Positions 51,421 to 64,000 of a stretch of DNA of 64,000 bases are shown here, piece by piece (within the stretch, counting starts at the first letter, position 1; every line of letters starts with the position of its first letter). Origin of the DNA: Symsagittifera roscoffensis (lineage: Eukaryota; Xenacoelomorpha; Acoela; Convolutidae); assembly GCF_963678635.1 (NCBI RefSeq), contig NC_087063.1:40188759-40252758 (forward strand), in the 5' to 3' direction. The notes below the pieces were generated by a model. It searched no databases. It saw only the letters and a program-made list of their open reading frames with translations, and was not told where the DNA came from. Position numbers and translations under genes: made by a program.

Positions 51421-54361
51421 AACATAACGTCCAAATCATGAAAGGGCATAGAGTCAAAAAAATTTCAAGATTTTCAAACATTTGTCAATCTGTAAATTTA
51501 AACGCAGAATTATTAATTAGCAAATTTAAAAAAAAACCAAAAGAAAAGACCGATTATTTCACAAAAACTTCTTTTCTTAAACCTACATTTCCATTTTCAC
51601 AAAATTCACAGCAGAGCAGCGACAATTCCTAACAATGTTTAACTTCAAAAGTTAAATTTTGTTACAGGAAAAACTGTGTTAGCCCTTTTTAGCTATCTAA
51701 GTTTAAAATATGTTATTTCTTTTTCTCAGAAAGTTTCAGTCAAAGACAAACAATAATAACAATTGAAATAATCGCACTTTTTTTGAAACTTCTGCTATTA
51801 TTAACCGACAAATTTCCAATTTGAACGAAAACTAAAACTCTCACTTCAAGACCCTCACGTCAAAAGTAAGCAGCACCTGCTTAGTTGACAACCTAAATAA
51901 GTATCATATAACATTAAGAACCCCTTCCTATCAACCACTACAATAATCAACAAAATTGAAAAAAAATCAGGCCCCAAAATTTCCCAAAAGAAAATAAGTA
52001 ATTTAACCATCAGCTAAAAGTTTCTAAGCTCAATCAGCCTAAAGATAATTTACCCCACAAAACCCCCGGTCACCCAATAAATGATACAGCAATGAAAAGA
52101 ATTAGCAACCTTACATCTAAACTTCCAGACTTCCCTTCACCAAAACTTCTCCATACTCAACCCACTTGCGAAAAATCAATAACAATTCGAACCCACTTGA
52201 TGTACTTTTGAAAAAAAAGTTTTTCGAAAAAGCAAATCATTTTTCGAATGCTCACTTTACAGTCTGTCGTTCAATTTTTCCAAACATTTTTTTTCAATTT
52301 CATACAAGTTTTACCAAACTATTTAAACTTTTGTGTTTTCTCTTGAGCGATATTTTAGAATTAACAATGATTGTTTTATTAAATTTTGTTACAAATCGCA
52401 AGTTTCTATTTCTACTGCAAACATGCATTTCTCTTTCTCAAAGCAGCGACAACGTAACCAGGTACGATAATCAATATATTTTCTGAAAGATCAAAAATCT
52501 TCTTAACAAAGAAGACCGCCTGACACTTTTTGTCATTTTCCCAACATTAACAGCATCCCTCATTTTGACCCTTCAAAAATTCCTGAAAAAAACAATAATT
52601 GCGTTTGTACTAGCATTTATTTCAATAATGCTTTTTTGAAGTACACTCATTCTAATATTTTACTGAGACAGTTCTAGAAACAAAATATCAAAATTGCTGA
52701 TCAAACTCGAATAAAAGATTACCCACCTACCATTTCATCCCACAATCCAAACCAAAAACCCCGTACAACTCTTACAACACCAATTCACTCCAACCAGTGT
52801 CAAACTTCCTCTCTTATATCATGCGTAGAAAACCCATTTACCTTTAAGAATAGTTAAGCACCCTTATCAGAAGCATTAACATGAGCTCATCACAACGCAC
52901 CCCATGTGACCACAGTACGAACCAACATACAACGTACATCAATCATTAATACAAGACCTAAATCGAACCAGACATCAAAGCTAAAATCAAACCCGAATAC
53001 TACAATTTACCCGCAGATAGTTCACCAACGACAAAATAGGACTCGACTGCACCACGAGTTCAATTCAACAAACCCTCATCACCTATATCTACTCACCATA
53101 GTCTATCAAGCAATACAATACAAAGCACCACTCCGTTTATAAGTTTCAATTCACATTAAAAAACACCAAATCTTCCGTCAGACTACTTATGTTCAACACC
53201 CACTTCTGAACAAAATAGAGAAAATCCGTTCAATCCGCGAACCTCTTCACAAAGGCTCCCGCATTGGATGAAGTATACATTCCCCCAATGTGAACCGAAC
53301 CTCGTCAACGAGCCAACTGATATTTCTTCAGAAACAACTTTTTTAACCTTTCAGAAAATACTTTCCCCGCTATCAACACCTTCAGTATTAAATATATAGT
53401 CTCTCAATAGCTTTCCAATAATTCTTCGACAACATTTGAATAATAGATATCAGGAACAACAAAAAACGAATGCACCACCACGACTAGATTTTAACACCTT
53501 CAGAGCACCACCTCCTTCATTTGACATTCATTTAGCTAATAGTCGCCTACTTAATCGGGCAGTAAACCGACGACAATACAGACACGATATACTCGAAATT
53601 ATCCAACAACAAAAAATTCAAAAACTATCTCAACAAAGTTTAGTACTCTAGTCCGAAATAACAAAAAAGTTAAATAATTTAACCTATCACCTATTGCCAT
53701 AATCCCAACCAAATATCACATTTCAATCTTTGCCTCACCTATTTATCTGCACAGAATTAATTTACAAATACGACAGGTCTACAAAAAAGAAAAACAGGCT
53801 AAATTACATTATACAATCCATTTCCAGGACTATCATACATATATATCTTCCAAGAATCTTGTCAATTAATTCCTTTTACCTCTTAGTACAACTAAACAAA
53901 CAATTCACAAAACCATTTCGACGAACATGACCCCATGATCTGCTACAATTCTCACAGATTATAAGTTCACAGGAAAATTTTCTGAAAAGAAAAACTTTGT
54001 TCGTAAGTCTCAAACGGAAATAAAAACAAACTCAGTCATGAATCATACCACCAGAGTAATATTGAAAGATTATAACATCCTAAACCCGATGATTATAAAA
54101 ATGACCCAAAACATTTGCAATTAGTAAAACAAAGAAGACAATACTAGAACGTTAGAAAAATTTTCACGTTTTTCCAGATTCAAATCATCAATATGAAGTT
54201 GCAAGCATCAATGCCATATTCACCTAGATGAAAAAATTGACCTGCCGCGGTGCTAACGGAAAATTAACTTATGACACCTAAAATATAGATGAACAATTAA
54301 CTTAAACAAAAAAATCCATGATAAAAATTGGATACCCCACAGTGGAATCATCAACGACACA
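51421..54361 (+). pseudogene. Further remnants of the env-type LTR element (copy 1)
   Basis: A long A/C-rich, G-poor stretch with short open frames (52166-52486, 52906-53142, 53436-53651, 53730-53930) that recur in copies 2 and 3. No catalytic motif is recognised. The strand bias suggests that it was transcribed in the + sense as part of one element. Confidence 0.4.
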
Positions 54362-54793
54362 TCAACTTAAAAAGTTCAGGATACCAAGAATCAATGTTTT
54401 TTGAGCGCGGTGTATAACCGCTTTTAGTCCTAAGCCGTATAGCAGGACTGACTTTAGGAAAGATTCGATGAGAAGACCATTGTTCCTTAGTGTCAACCGT
54501 TTAGAGACCAGGGCCGGTTGAAGACGTAGCATTGCTATCTTTGTCTTAGAAATGTGAACGCTGATAGCCTTGTCAGCGCTGCGATCGGATGCTATGGTGC
54601 TGCTGCGGTACTCAAAGTGATTAACCTGTTCAACCTTTTCACTGAGTACATTGCTAGGAAAATTAGAATATTCTTTGGTGTTAATTACATTACTTTTAGT
54701 TTTCTCGACAGATATTTCGAATTGGGCCAATCCAAAGGTTTTTGTCATTTCGTTCAGCGACTTGGTAGCATCTGCTTGGTTGTCAGAGATCAA
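54362..54793 (-). pseudogene. LINE RT fragment (copy 2)
   Basis: Same segment as 49856-50263 (SVEKTKSNVI, NHFEYRSSTIASDRSADKA, KSVLLYGLGLKAV). Most differences from copy 1 are scattered replacements, so both copies have drifted since duplication. Confidence 0.7.
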
Positions 54794-54849
54794 AGCCAGA
54801 TTTCAGAAATGTCCGTTTTGTTTTCAATGTAGAAGGGACCAAAAAAACC

Positions 54850-55194
54850 TACTCCAGTATTCGTGAATAGGAAAAAATTATTTTCGTCGGGGTATCGTTT
54901 AAGTCGTAATGGTGCCATGATAGGCTGGAGGTTGTCTGCTTTGTACCGTAGACACAGGAAACAGTGATGAGCAACTGAGCGAAGAGTTTGTCATATCCCA
55001 ATGATGTGGTAGCGTTGCTGCTTTAAAAGTTTGATGATCTCTTGTCCTTGATGCACGCAATTCTGGTGCGCATGCTGAACATAGAGTTCAACTGTAGAGT
55101 AGAGATAAACTTTTGATTTACAAAGATTGAGAAAAATGTTTTTGCTTCCTCTAATGTTTTTGATGATAATGCAAGTACAATAAAAATATACCAA
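54850..55194 (-). pseudogene. BEL/Pao-type integrase fragment (copy 2)
   Basis: On the - strand a better-preserved zinc-binding end: YVQHAHQNCVHQGQEIIKLL, then RYHIIGI and, in a shifted frame, HHCFLC. It matches the HHCC domain of BEL/Pao integrases. Confidence 0.6.
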
Positions 55195-55218
55195 AATACA
55201 TTATTAAAAACACTTCCG

Positions 55219-55950
55219 ATGAAAAATTTTTTTTTGAAAAATTCTATTTCCTTGGGAAGCCCAAAAAAAAAAAATTTTCAACCGCGAGACATTGAAATAG
55301 ACTTTTTAATAGACTCAGGAGCAGAATCAATTATCAATAAAGTCAATACTTGGAATAAAAAAAATTATTACCTCCTAAATTTGCCCTTTTCAAAATTTTC
55401 AGCAATTTAGCTAAAGCACAAGTCACAAGCTTAAAAAATTGTGGACTTATTCAATTGTCGCTGATACTAAAAAGATCGAAGAAACAAAACAAACAAACAT
55501 TTCGTATCACAGATATTAAACTTAAAATAATAGGTATACAATTCATTACTAATTTCATACCAACGATTAATATCATAAAAGCTAATTTACAAATAAAGAT
55601 AAGTACTCGCGAACAATTAATACTTGTTGAACATTGTTCAAACTACTTAAAAAACAAACTACAATCCATTCAAAATCAACAACGACAACATTTGAAACCT
55701 TTAACTGGATATGCATATATATTTTTCAAATAAACATTAAGCAAAGTCATCAAAACAAAAACGATCAAAACACACGACAGTTACACATGTCTGTCATTGA
55801 ATTCAGACCGATTCACAAAGTTTTCGAGTAACAATCTCTTCAATCAAAAACACAAAAAACAAATACAGATATAATCGCAACTCACGTATACAACAACTCA
55901 CCGTACAAAATCAGACTTCCCCTAGGATTACTCGGGTTTTGCGAAATAAA
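55219..55950 (+). pseudogene. Env-type LTR element protease region (copy 2)
   Basis: Best-preserved copy: FLIDSGAESIINKVNTWN (retropepsin active site DSG) at about 55294-55350, then after a frame break FRITDIKLKIIGIQFITNF (second half of the protease, 55495-55560) and a linker (HLKPLTGYAYIFF, MSVIEFRPIHKVFE) leading to the GLLGFCEINAT segment near 55925. It represents an LTR-retroelement family different from the 17.5-31 kb element. Confidence 0.65.
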
Positions 55951-58405
55951 TGCAACATAACGTTCAAACCAAGAAAAGTCATAGAGAGTCAAAAAAAAAT
56001 TTCAAACTTTTTTCAATCTGTAAAAACAAACGTAGAATTATCAAAAAACAACCAATGATATGAATTCAAGTAATCGCACTTTTTTGAAACCACTGCTATT
56101 ATTAACCGACAAACTTCCAATTTGAACTAAAACTAAAACTCACTTCAAGACCCTCATGTCAAAAGTAAGCAATACCTTCTTATTTGACAACCTAAATAAA
56201 TATCATATAACATTAAGAACCCCTTCCTATCAACCACTACAATAATCAACAATATTAAAATAAGTAATTTAACCATCAGCTAAAAACTTCTAAGCTCAAT
56301 CAGCCTAAAGAGAATTTACCCCACAAAACCCTCGGTCACCCAATGAATGATAACAAGAATTAGCAACCTTACATCTAAACTTCCAGGCTTCCCTTCACCA
56401 AAACTTCTTCATACCCAACCCACTTGTGAAAAATCAATAAACAATTCGACCCCACTTGATGTACTTTTGAAAAAACCTTTCGAGAAAGCAAATCATTTTT
56501 CGAAAGCTCACTTCACAGTCAGTCGTTCAAGTTATCCAAACACTTTTTTTCATTTTTATACAGGTTTTTCCAAACTATTTAAACTTTTGTCTTTTGTATT
56601 TTTCTCTTGAGCGATGTTTTAGAATTAACAAGAATTTTTTTTATAAACTTTTGTGTACAAATCGCAAATTTCTACTTTCTACTACAAACATGCATTTCTC
56701 TTTCCCAAACCAGCGACAATGTAACCAGGTACGATAATCAAAATCTTTTCTGAAAGATCAAAAATCTTCTTAACAAAGAAGACCTCCTGACACTTTTTGT
56801 CATTTTCCTAAAAATAATAGCTTCCCTCATTTTGACCCTTTATAAAAGTCCTGAAAAAGCAATATATGCGTTCGTCCTATTAATTATTTTAAAAATATTT
56901 TTTTTTGAAGAACACTCATATTAAAAAATTACTACGACAATTCTAATAACAAAATATCAAAAATGCTGATCAAGGCCCGAATAAAAGATTACCCATTTAC
57001 CAATCCATCCCTAAATCCAAACCAAAAACCACGTACAACTCTTACAACACCAATTCATTCCAACTAGTCTCGAACTTCTACTCGCATATCATGCGTAGAA
57101 AACCCATTTACCTTTGAGGATAGACAAGCACCCTCATCAGAACCAATAACATTAGCTCATCACAACGCACCCCAAGTGACCACAGTACGAAACAACATAT
57201 AACGTATATCAATCATTAATACAAGACCTAAATCGAACCAGACATCAAAGCTAAAAGCAAAATCCGAACACTAAAATTCGCCCACAGATAGTTCACCAAC
57301 GACAAAACAGGACTCGACAACGCCACGAGTTCAATTCAACAAACCCTCATCACCTATATCTACTCACCATAGTCTATCAAGCAATACAATACAAAGCACC
57401 TCTCCACCTGTAAAATTCAATTCACAACAAAATACACCAAATCTTTTGTCAAATTATATATGTTCAACACCCACTTCTGAACAAAATAGTGAAAATCCGC
57501 GAACCTTTTTACAAGGGCTCCCTCATTGGATGAAGTATAGATTCCCCCAATGTGAATCGAACCTCAACGACCAATTGATATTTCTTCAGAAACAACTTTT
57601 TCAACCCTACAGGAAATTTTTTCCCTGCTATCAACAACTTCAGTAACAAATTTATAATCTCTGAATAGCTTTCCAATAATTCTTTGACAACATTTGAATA
57701 ATAGATATCAGGAACAACAAAAGCGAATAAACTACCACGACTAGATTTTAACACCTTCAGAGCACCACCTCCTTCATTTGACATTCATCTAGTTAATTGT
57801 CGCCTACTTAATCGGGCAGTAAACCGACGTCAAAACAGACACGATATACTCAAAGTTATCCAACAACAAAAAATTCAAAAACTATCTCAACAAAGTTTAG
57901 TACTCTAGTCCGAAATAACAAAAAAGTTAAATAATTTAACCTATCACCTATTGCCATAATCCCAACCAAATATCACATTTCAATCTTTGCCTCACCTATT
58001 TATCTGCACAGAACTAATTTACAAAAACGACAGGTCCACAAAAAAGAAAAACAGGCTAAATTACATTATACAATCCATTTCCAGGACTATCATACATATA
58101 TATCTTCCAAGACTCTTGTTAATTAATTCCTTTTACCTCTTAGTACAACTAAACAAACAATTCACAAAACCCTTTCGACGAACATGACCCCATGATCTGC
58201 TACAATTCTCACAGATTATAAGTTCACAGGAAAATTTTCTGAAAAAAAAACACTTTGTTCGTAAGTCGCAAACGGAAACAAAAACAAACTCAGTCATGAA
58301 TCATACTACCAGAGTAATATTGAAAAATTATAACAAATTAAACCCGAAGATTGTAAAGATGAACCAGAACATTTGAAATCAGTAAAGCAAAAAAGGATTT
58401 GGTAG
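55951..58405 (+). pseudogene. Further remnants of the env-type LTR element (copy 2)
   Basis: Counterpart of 51421-54361, A/C-rich and G-poor, with short frames (56347-56610, 57446-57646, 57987-58187) shared with copy 1. Confidence 0.4.
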
Positions 58406-58419
58406 TTTTTGCGTGGCTG

Positions 58420-60985
58420 TCAGAGATCAAAGGTTTAACTACAATCTATTCAAAATCAACCACAAAAACATTTGAAACCATTAACTGGATATGCATATAA
58501 TTTTTCCAAATAACCATTAAACAAATTCATCAAAACAAAAATGATCAAAACACACGACATTACACATTTCTGTCATTGAATTCAGACCGATTCACAAAGT
58601 TTTCGAGTAACAATCTCTTCAATCAAAAACACAAAAAAACAAATACAGATATAATCGCAACTCACGTATACAACAACTCACCGTACAAAATCAGACTTCC
58701 CCTAGGATTACTCGGGTTTTGCGAAATAAATGCAACATAACGTTCAAACCAAGAAAAGTCATAGAGAGTCAAAAAAAATTTTCAAACTTTTTTCAATCTG
58801 TAAAAACAAACGTAGAATTATCAAAAAACAACCAATGATATGAATTCAAGTAATCGCACTTTTTTGAAACCACTGCTATTATTAACCGACAAACTTCCAA
58901 TTTGAACTAAAACTAAAACTCACTTCAAGACCCTCATGTCAAAAGTAAGCAATACCTTCTTATTTGACAACCTAAATAAATATCATATAACATTAAGAAC
59001 CTCTTCCTATCAACCACTACAATAATCAACAATATTGAAAAAAATCAGGCCCCAAAATTTCCCAAAAGAAAATAAGTAATTTAACCATCAGCTAAAAACT
59101 TCTAAGCTCAATCAGCCTAAAGATAATTTACCCAACAAAACCCCGGGTCACCCAATAAGTGATAACAAGAATTAGCAACCTTACATCTAAACTTCCCTTA
59201 CCAAAATTTCTCCTTACTACCAAAACTTCTCCATACCCAAACCACTTAAGAAAAATCAACAAAAAATTCGACCCCACTTGATGTATTTAAAACAAAACCT
59301 TTCGAAAAAGCAAATCATTTTTCGAAACCTCACTTTACAGTCAGTCGTTCCAGATATCCAAACACTTTTTTTTTCAATTTCATACAGGTTTTACCAAACT
59401 ATTTAAATTTTTGTTTTTTTCTCTTGAGCGATAGTTTAGAATTAACAGTGATTGTTTTATAAACTTTTGTGTACAAATCGCAAGTTTGTACTTTCTACTG
59501 CAAACATGCATTTCTCTTTCCCAAACCAGCGACAACATAACCAGGTACGATAATCAATATCTTTTGTGAAAGATCAAAAATCTTCTTAACAAAGAAATCC
59601 TTCTGACAGCGTTTGTCATTTTCCTAACATTAAAAGCTTCCCTCATTTTGACGCTTTAAAAAGTCCTGAAAAAGCAATAATTGCGTTCGCCCTAGCAATT
59701 ATTTTAATAATGCTTTTTTTAAGAACACTTATTTTAAAATTTTACTGAGACAATTCTAGAAACAAAATATCAAAATTGCTGATTAAACACAAATAAAAGA
59801 TTACCCACCTACCAATCTATCCCAAAATCCAAACCAAAAACCCCGTACAACTCTTACAACACCAATTCACTCCCACCAGTCTCAAACTTCTACTCGCATG
59901 TCATGCGTAGAAAACCCATTTACCTTTCAGGATAGACAAGCACCCTTATCAGAAGCATTAACAAGAGCTCATCACAACGCACCCCAAGTGAGCACAGTAT
60001 GAATCAACATATAACGTATATCAATCATTAATACAATACCTAAATCGAACCAGACATCAAAGCTAAAATCAAAACCCGAATTCTACAGTTCACCCACAGA
60101 TAGTTCACCAACGACAAAACAGGACTCGACAACACCACGAGTTCAATTCAATAAACCCTCATCACCTATATCTACTCACCATAGTCTATCAAAGAAAATT
60201 CAAAAACTATCTCAACAAAGTTTAGTACTCTAATTCGAATTAACAAAAAAGTTGAATAACCCTTTCGAAATAACCCATCACCCATTGCCATAATCCCAAC
60301 CAGATATCACATTTCAATCTTTGCTTCACCCATTTATCTTCACAGAACTAATTTACAAATACGACCGGTAAACAAAAAAGAAAAACAGGCTAATTTACAT
60401 CACACAATCCATTTCCAGGACTATCATTCATATATAACTTCTAACACTCTTGTCAATAAATTTCTTTTACCTCTTAGTACAACTAGAATAAACAATTCAC
60501 AAAACCATTTCGACGAACATGACCCCATGATCTTCTACAGTTCTCACAGGTTATAAATTCACAGGAAAGTTTTCTGAAAAAAAACTTTGTTCACAAGTCC
60601 CAAACGGAAATAAAAACAAACTCAGTCATGAATCATACTACCAGAGTAGTATTGAAAGATTCTAACATCTTAAGCCCGAAGATTGTAACGATGAACCAAA
60701 ACAATTGAAATCAGTAAAAGAAAAAAGACAGTGCTCGAACGTTAGAAAAAATTTTACGTCTTTCCAGATTCAAATCATCAACATCAAGTTGCAAGCATCA
60801 ATGCCATTTTCAACTAGATGAAAAATTTCCTTGCCACGGTGCATACGGACAATTAACTTATGACATTTAAATTAAAGACGGTCAATTAACTTAAGCTAAG
60901 ATATCCATGATAAATATTGGATACCCCACAGTAAAATCAACGACCCATCAATTTAAAAAGTTCAGGATACCAAGAATTTATATTT
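58420..60985. repeat. Composite tandem repeat, copy 3 (partial, about 2.6 kb)
   Basis: Begins in the middle of the unit (equivalent to about 55657 in copy 2), has an internal deletion near 60190, and runs to the same end (TTCAGGATACCAAGAAT) as copy 1. It lacks the LINE and BEL/Pao pieces. Confidence 0.8.
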
Positions 60986-60986
60986 T

Positions 60987-61480
60987 TTGATCGGAATTTC
61001 CGACTTGAAAAAGTTCAACTTGATACGTGATATAAAAGATGATACTATATTATTTCAAGGAAATCGCTTACCCTGTAAGAAGGATCAAGGATTTTGCGAC
61101 CCCACCACCCGCACTCGGGCAACCATTGTTTGGTTTCTTGAAGACACATGTACATTTTTTAAGCCCACGCAAGAATGATAACTTTTCACAAAAGATATTT
61201 TGTAGAATCTATAACATTTGAAAAAATTAAAATCTTTTAGATGAAACTCAGTTGGAAATCTCTATAAATACAAACAAGGTAATGACAATAAATTAACACA
61301 TTTTCAAATATACCCTGAAACTGAATTAGCATGCAAATATTGGAAAGAACTATTTAGAACTCAGTACTCAGAAATACTAGTCGAATATGATGAAGCATTC
61401 AATATGAAATCAGAAAAACTTCTATACCACGAACACGCTTCATATGAAAACAGAAACGATGAAAAATCTTAGATACCAGT
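60987..61480 (+). pseudogene. Env-like protein remnant
   Basis: Open for 63 codons (RTRATIVWFLEDTCTFF), then, after breaks, a second piece at about 61285-61470 (FQIYPETELACKYWKE, YSEILVEYDEAFNM). Composition and motifs fit an envelope-like glycoprotein of the same LTR family as the DSG protease remnants. It is frameshifted and dead. Confidence 0.45.
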
Positions 61481-62620
61481 CATATTACAGAAAAGTATTG
61501 GACAATTGTAGAAAAACTCCTGCCAGAAATCCGTGACAGTAAACGCCTACAAAAATTGCCACTAATGAATAACCCGTAATTTGCAGCAATCTAAGTCGAC
61601 ATTAATCTTGATAAGAACCTCGACAACACTATAGTCGAATTTCTTAAGTAATGTCACTACCATAGCTCGAAAGACTACATCACTTATGTAAACTGGAAGT
61701 AACTCAAATATTACAATCCTTAGCATAAACAGTATTAAAAAAACTTTGTGCAGGATACCTACTCTCGGGCAATCGTTCAAATTTTTTTGAATAGGGAGGA
61801 AACATCCTTTATTACTTTAAATGCACTCAACAGGTCTCATCACTTTATGTAGTTGAAGAAAAAAGATGTTATGAAAAATTACATATATTCTACGAAAAAA
61901 ATTTCCTGTTGTCGATAAATTATCACGACGTACAGGTTTTTGGGCAATGCTGATCGGAATTTAGCCACAACGTAGTACAACTAAATCCCAGCGAAGATAA
62001 ATGTTGTCATCTCACACTATACCCCACCTTAATGCCACCTATAAAAAAAATTTTCAGCTGAAAGTATACGCGCTTTAGCTCGAAGTCCCAATAAATTTTT
62101 TAATCCATAGGTATATACTCTAAATCAGATATACAACATCACATCCGTACACATCAAATTCAAGAACTTCTTGCAAAAATGGGCATTATCCGACAACATT
62201 CTGTAGTTCAAAATCTCAGCAAATTTGCAGAAACAGCAGGTTTCTCAGACATCTTTATTTCCATAGGATTTTTATACTCCTTTCTTCAAAGAAAACATAG
62301 CACATGGGCAATTCACACACAAGTCAATAGATAAGCTAGCAAAGCAAGAATGTTTTTTGCTTTTTTAATGGAATTTTTTCCACGTCCTTCAACAAAATTC
62401 TCCTATACTCGCAAATTAGTGAGTTTAATGGGAAACTATCAACATAGCCAAACACATAAGGTACTCCACAAAACAATTCAAAAACTACACCCACAGGACC
62501 ATCATATTTACACAAATTATCAAATAGCAATCAGTTACAAATTACACCACAAAACTGTAAGACATAATTTTCATTAGTATCACGCAATAAACAGAACATC
62601 GAAAATAACTGTAGCACCAT
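61481..62620. other. Degraded element sequence, no intact gene
   Basis: G-poor + strand sequence with many stops. Probably the end of the env-like region and LTR remnants; no LTR boundary could be fixed. Confidence 0.35.
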
Positions 62621-62932
62621 TTGACACATAGCAGCCACACAATAAAATTTTGTTCTCAAAACAATCAGTTTTTTCAGCCCTTGATGAGCCAAGATAGTGG
62701 ATCACTCAACCGTTTTCTTTCTTACGCCTCTAACAACAGCACTCTGCCTTTTCAATTTACGATCTCATTTTTTCTTCTTTGCCCGTTTTCAGCCATAGTT
62801 TTTTTTAATTTTTCAACTAACTCATCTTACAACCACGCCGATGATTCAGAACAAACTGTTTTTGAAGCGTACATAATCATGTTACTTAAAATAACCCCGT
62901 TGACACCCTTGACACCCTTGATTAATTTTTAG
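62621..62932 (+). pseudogene. Small frame with a hydrophobic segment
   Basis: A 103-codon frame with one membrane-like stretch (FTISFFLLCPFSAIVFF). It could be a piece of the same retroelement. No start context or homologue supports an independent gene. Confidence 0.2.
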
Positions 62933-62999
62933 ACTCTGAACCCAGCTCCACTAACTACTCACAAGCACCTTTTGTCCAAAAAAACTCCCAAGTCCGGTA

Positions 63000-64000
63000 G
63001 TGTTGTCCACGTCCAATTCCTCCTACATCGATGCAACACCCATTCTTTCCTCTCTTTCTAGTACCATTCCCGATACTCCCTGCCCCATGACTGACGACGA
63101 GCTTGAACATGACCTCGATGATTTTATCCAACACCAACAACAGATTTACAATACTGGCCGACACCTCACTATCCTTCACTTAACCCACTCCGCTTCTACA
63201 TCCGAAACAACCTTGATCATCCGTTCGCAACGCCTCCTCATCAAAAGAAAGTACCCTACTAACCCACCTATGTTTTTACTTAACCGCCCATCGCCATCAC
63301 GATTCATTTGTAGTAGCCACCCTTGGCATACTAACATCCCACAGTTTTTACTCGAGAACCTTCCATTTTTTCTCCACTACTCTTATGACAACACCGAAGC
63401 CCAAAGCCATTGTAAGACTTTTGTAGACCAATACTACCCCTTCCCTACAGTCTCCTGGATATCCTCTTCTAACCTTACTAACCTTTTAAAGATTCCACAA
63501 AAATCAAACGACGATGACGAAGAACTTTATACCACCACCATCTACCCACTCACTATTGCACTACAACTCAACCAAATCATTAACATTCTCGCATGTACTT
63601 AGATGCTTCACCGCACGAAAATCTAAGCAGTTCCCTATCACGCACTATGATCACACTGTCATCCGCTAATGGAAGATTCAACTTATGACACAGATCGAAC
63701 AGTAAACTCACAGAAAATTTTTTTATCGAGACCGATTACATATTTGACATAGATAGCTCCAAGAAGAAGTTCGACTACGTTATTGATCACGCACTACAAA
63801 ATAATGAAGCATATGAATTGTATTTCACTAATTTTGATCAATGTCAACTAAACTTTAACTTCCTCATTCCTATAAAACGCAACATCAACTGCTCGCATGA
63901 AGAAATGCTGAAAACAAAGTTTACTCACACTCACACTTATTATCGTTTCATTCAACGCCACTTTTTAAAGAGCTCCGCATCCGGAAAACCCCATCATCAC
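63000..64000 (+). pseudogene. Retroelement ORF (gag-like position), frameshifted, runs off the window
   Basis: A 200-codon open frame (63000-63602; clear protein character: DDELEHDLDDFIQHQQQ, FICSSHPWHTNIPQFLLENL) is followed after a frame break near 63600-63690 by a second open piece (63690-64000; FFIETDYIFDIDS, YRFIQRHFLKSSAS). Base composition matches the env-type LTR element remnants upstream, so this is probably the first ORF of a further copy. No capsid or zinc-knuckle motif is visible in the part present. The open length makes it the best-preserved piece of that family here. Confidence 0.45.

Larger units (their letters stand above)
49872..54395. repeat. 4.5-kb composite tandem repeat, copy 1
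   Basis: Starts GCGCGGTGTATAA and runs to the next occurrence of the same start near 54396. It contains a - strand LINE RT fragment, a - strand BEL/Pao integrase fragment and + strand remnants of an env-type LTR element. Shared landmarks include GGTGCCATGATAGGCTGGAG (50379, 54909) and the protease motif. Confidence 0.85.
54396..58405. repeat. Composite tandem repeat, copy 2 (about 4.0 kb)
   Basis: Same order of pieces as copy 1 with several short deletions. Confidence 0.85.

Overview
The window is eukaryotic and comes from an invertebrate animal. It has spliced protein-coding genes with GT-AG introns (71, 248, 285 and 2,625 bp), recognisable animal genes (an eEF1A lysine methyltransferase of the EEF1AKMT2/METTL10 family and an ALYREF-type mRNA export adaptor), and a very dense load of transposable elements from many families. 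The phylum cannot be fixed from sequence alone. Closely spaced same-strand genes with an AG directly before the ATG suggest a lineage with operons and spliced-leader trans-splicing. A larvacean tunicate is one guess, not a result.

Layout. 1-3.7 kb: 3' part of a decayed Ty3/gypsy retrotransposon (+). 3.7-9.0 kb: a junkyard of LINE and gypsy fragments, mostly on the - strand. 9.6-10.8 kb: a three-exon gene of unknown function (+). 11.3-13.7 kb: a 5'-truncated LINE (+). 13.8-16.6 kb: a decayed but nearly full-length LINE (-). 17.5-31.2 kb: a large, young, apparently intact retrovirus-like element on the - strand. 31.3-37.0 kb: three same-strand host genes (unknown protein, EEF1AKMT2, ALYREF). 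38.3-40.2 kb: two hAT-type MITEs. 40.8-49.1 kb: a tandem duplication in which one copy has expanded a 109-bp minisatellite from about 3 to about 28 units with higher-order structure. 49.4-61.0 kb: a composite of nested, decayed elements (LINE, BEL/Pao, env-type LTR element) present as two long copies and one partial copy in tandem. 61-64 kb: further remnants, apparently of the env-type LTR family.

The centrepiece is the 13,638-bp element at 17526-31163. It has near-identical 631/632-bp LTRs, a GTGT target duplication, a primer-binding site, intact gag and intact pol joined by a textbook -1 frameshift signal (UUUAAAC plus a 7-bp stem), and an intact env. Four features make it unusual. Its pol carries a complete OARD1/TARG1-type macro domain (ADP-ribosyl hydrolase fold) between protease and reverse transcriptase. 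A spliced gene of 197 codons lies antisense between pol and env. The env reading frame begins with a 28-codon segment ending in a perfect splice donor that joins in frame, just past the env stop, to a second ORF; the 287-residue product has an acidic N terminus and a C-terminal leucine zipper and looks like a transcription factor. The U3 region carries four copies of a 16-bp motif upstream of a TATA box. Together these suggest a complex-retrovirus-style element with a regulatory protein, an antisense gene, an internal promoter and an enzyme that could reverse host ADP-ribosylation. The functional links are inference; the reading frames, motifs and splice signals are visible in the sequence.
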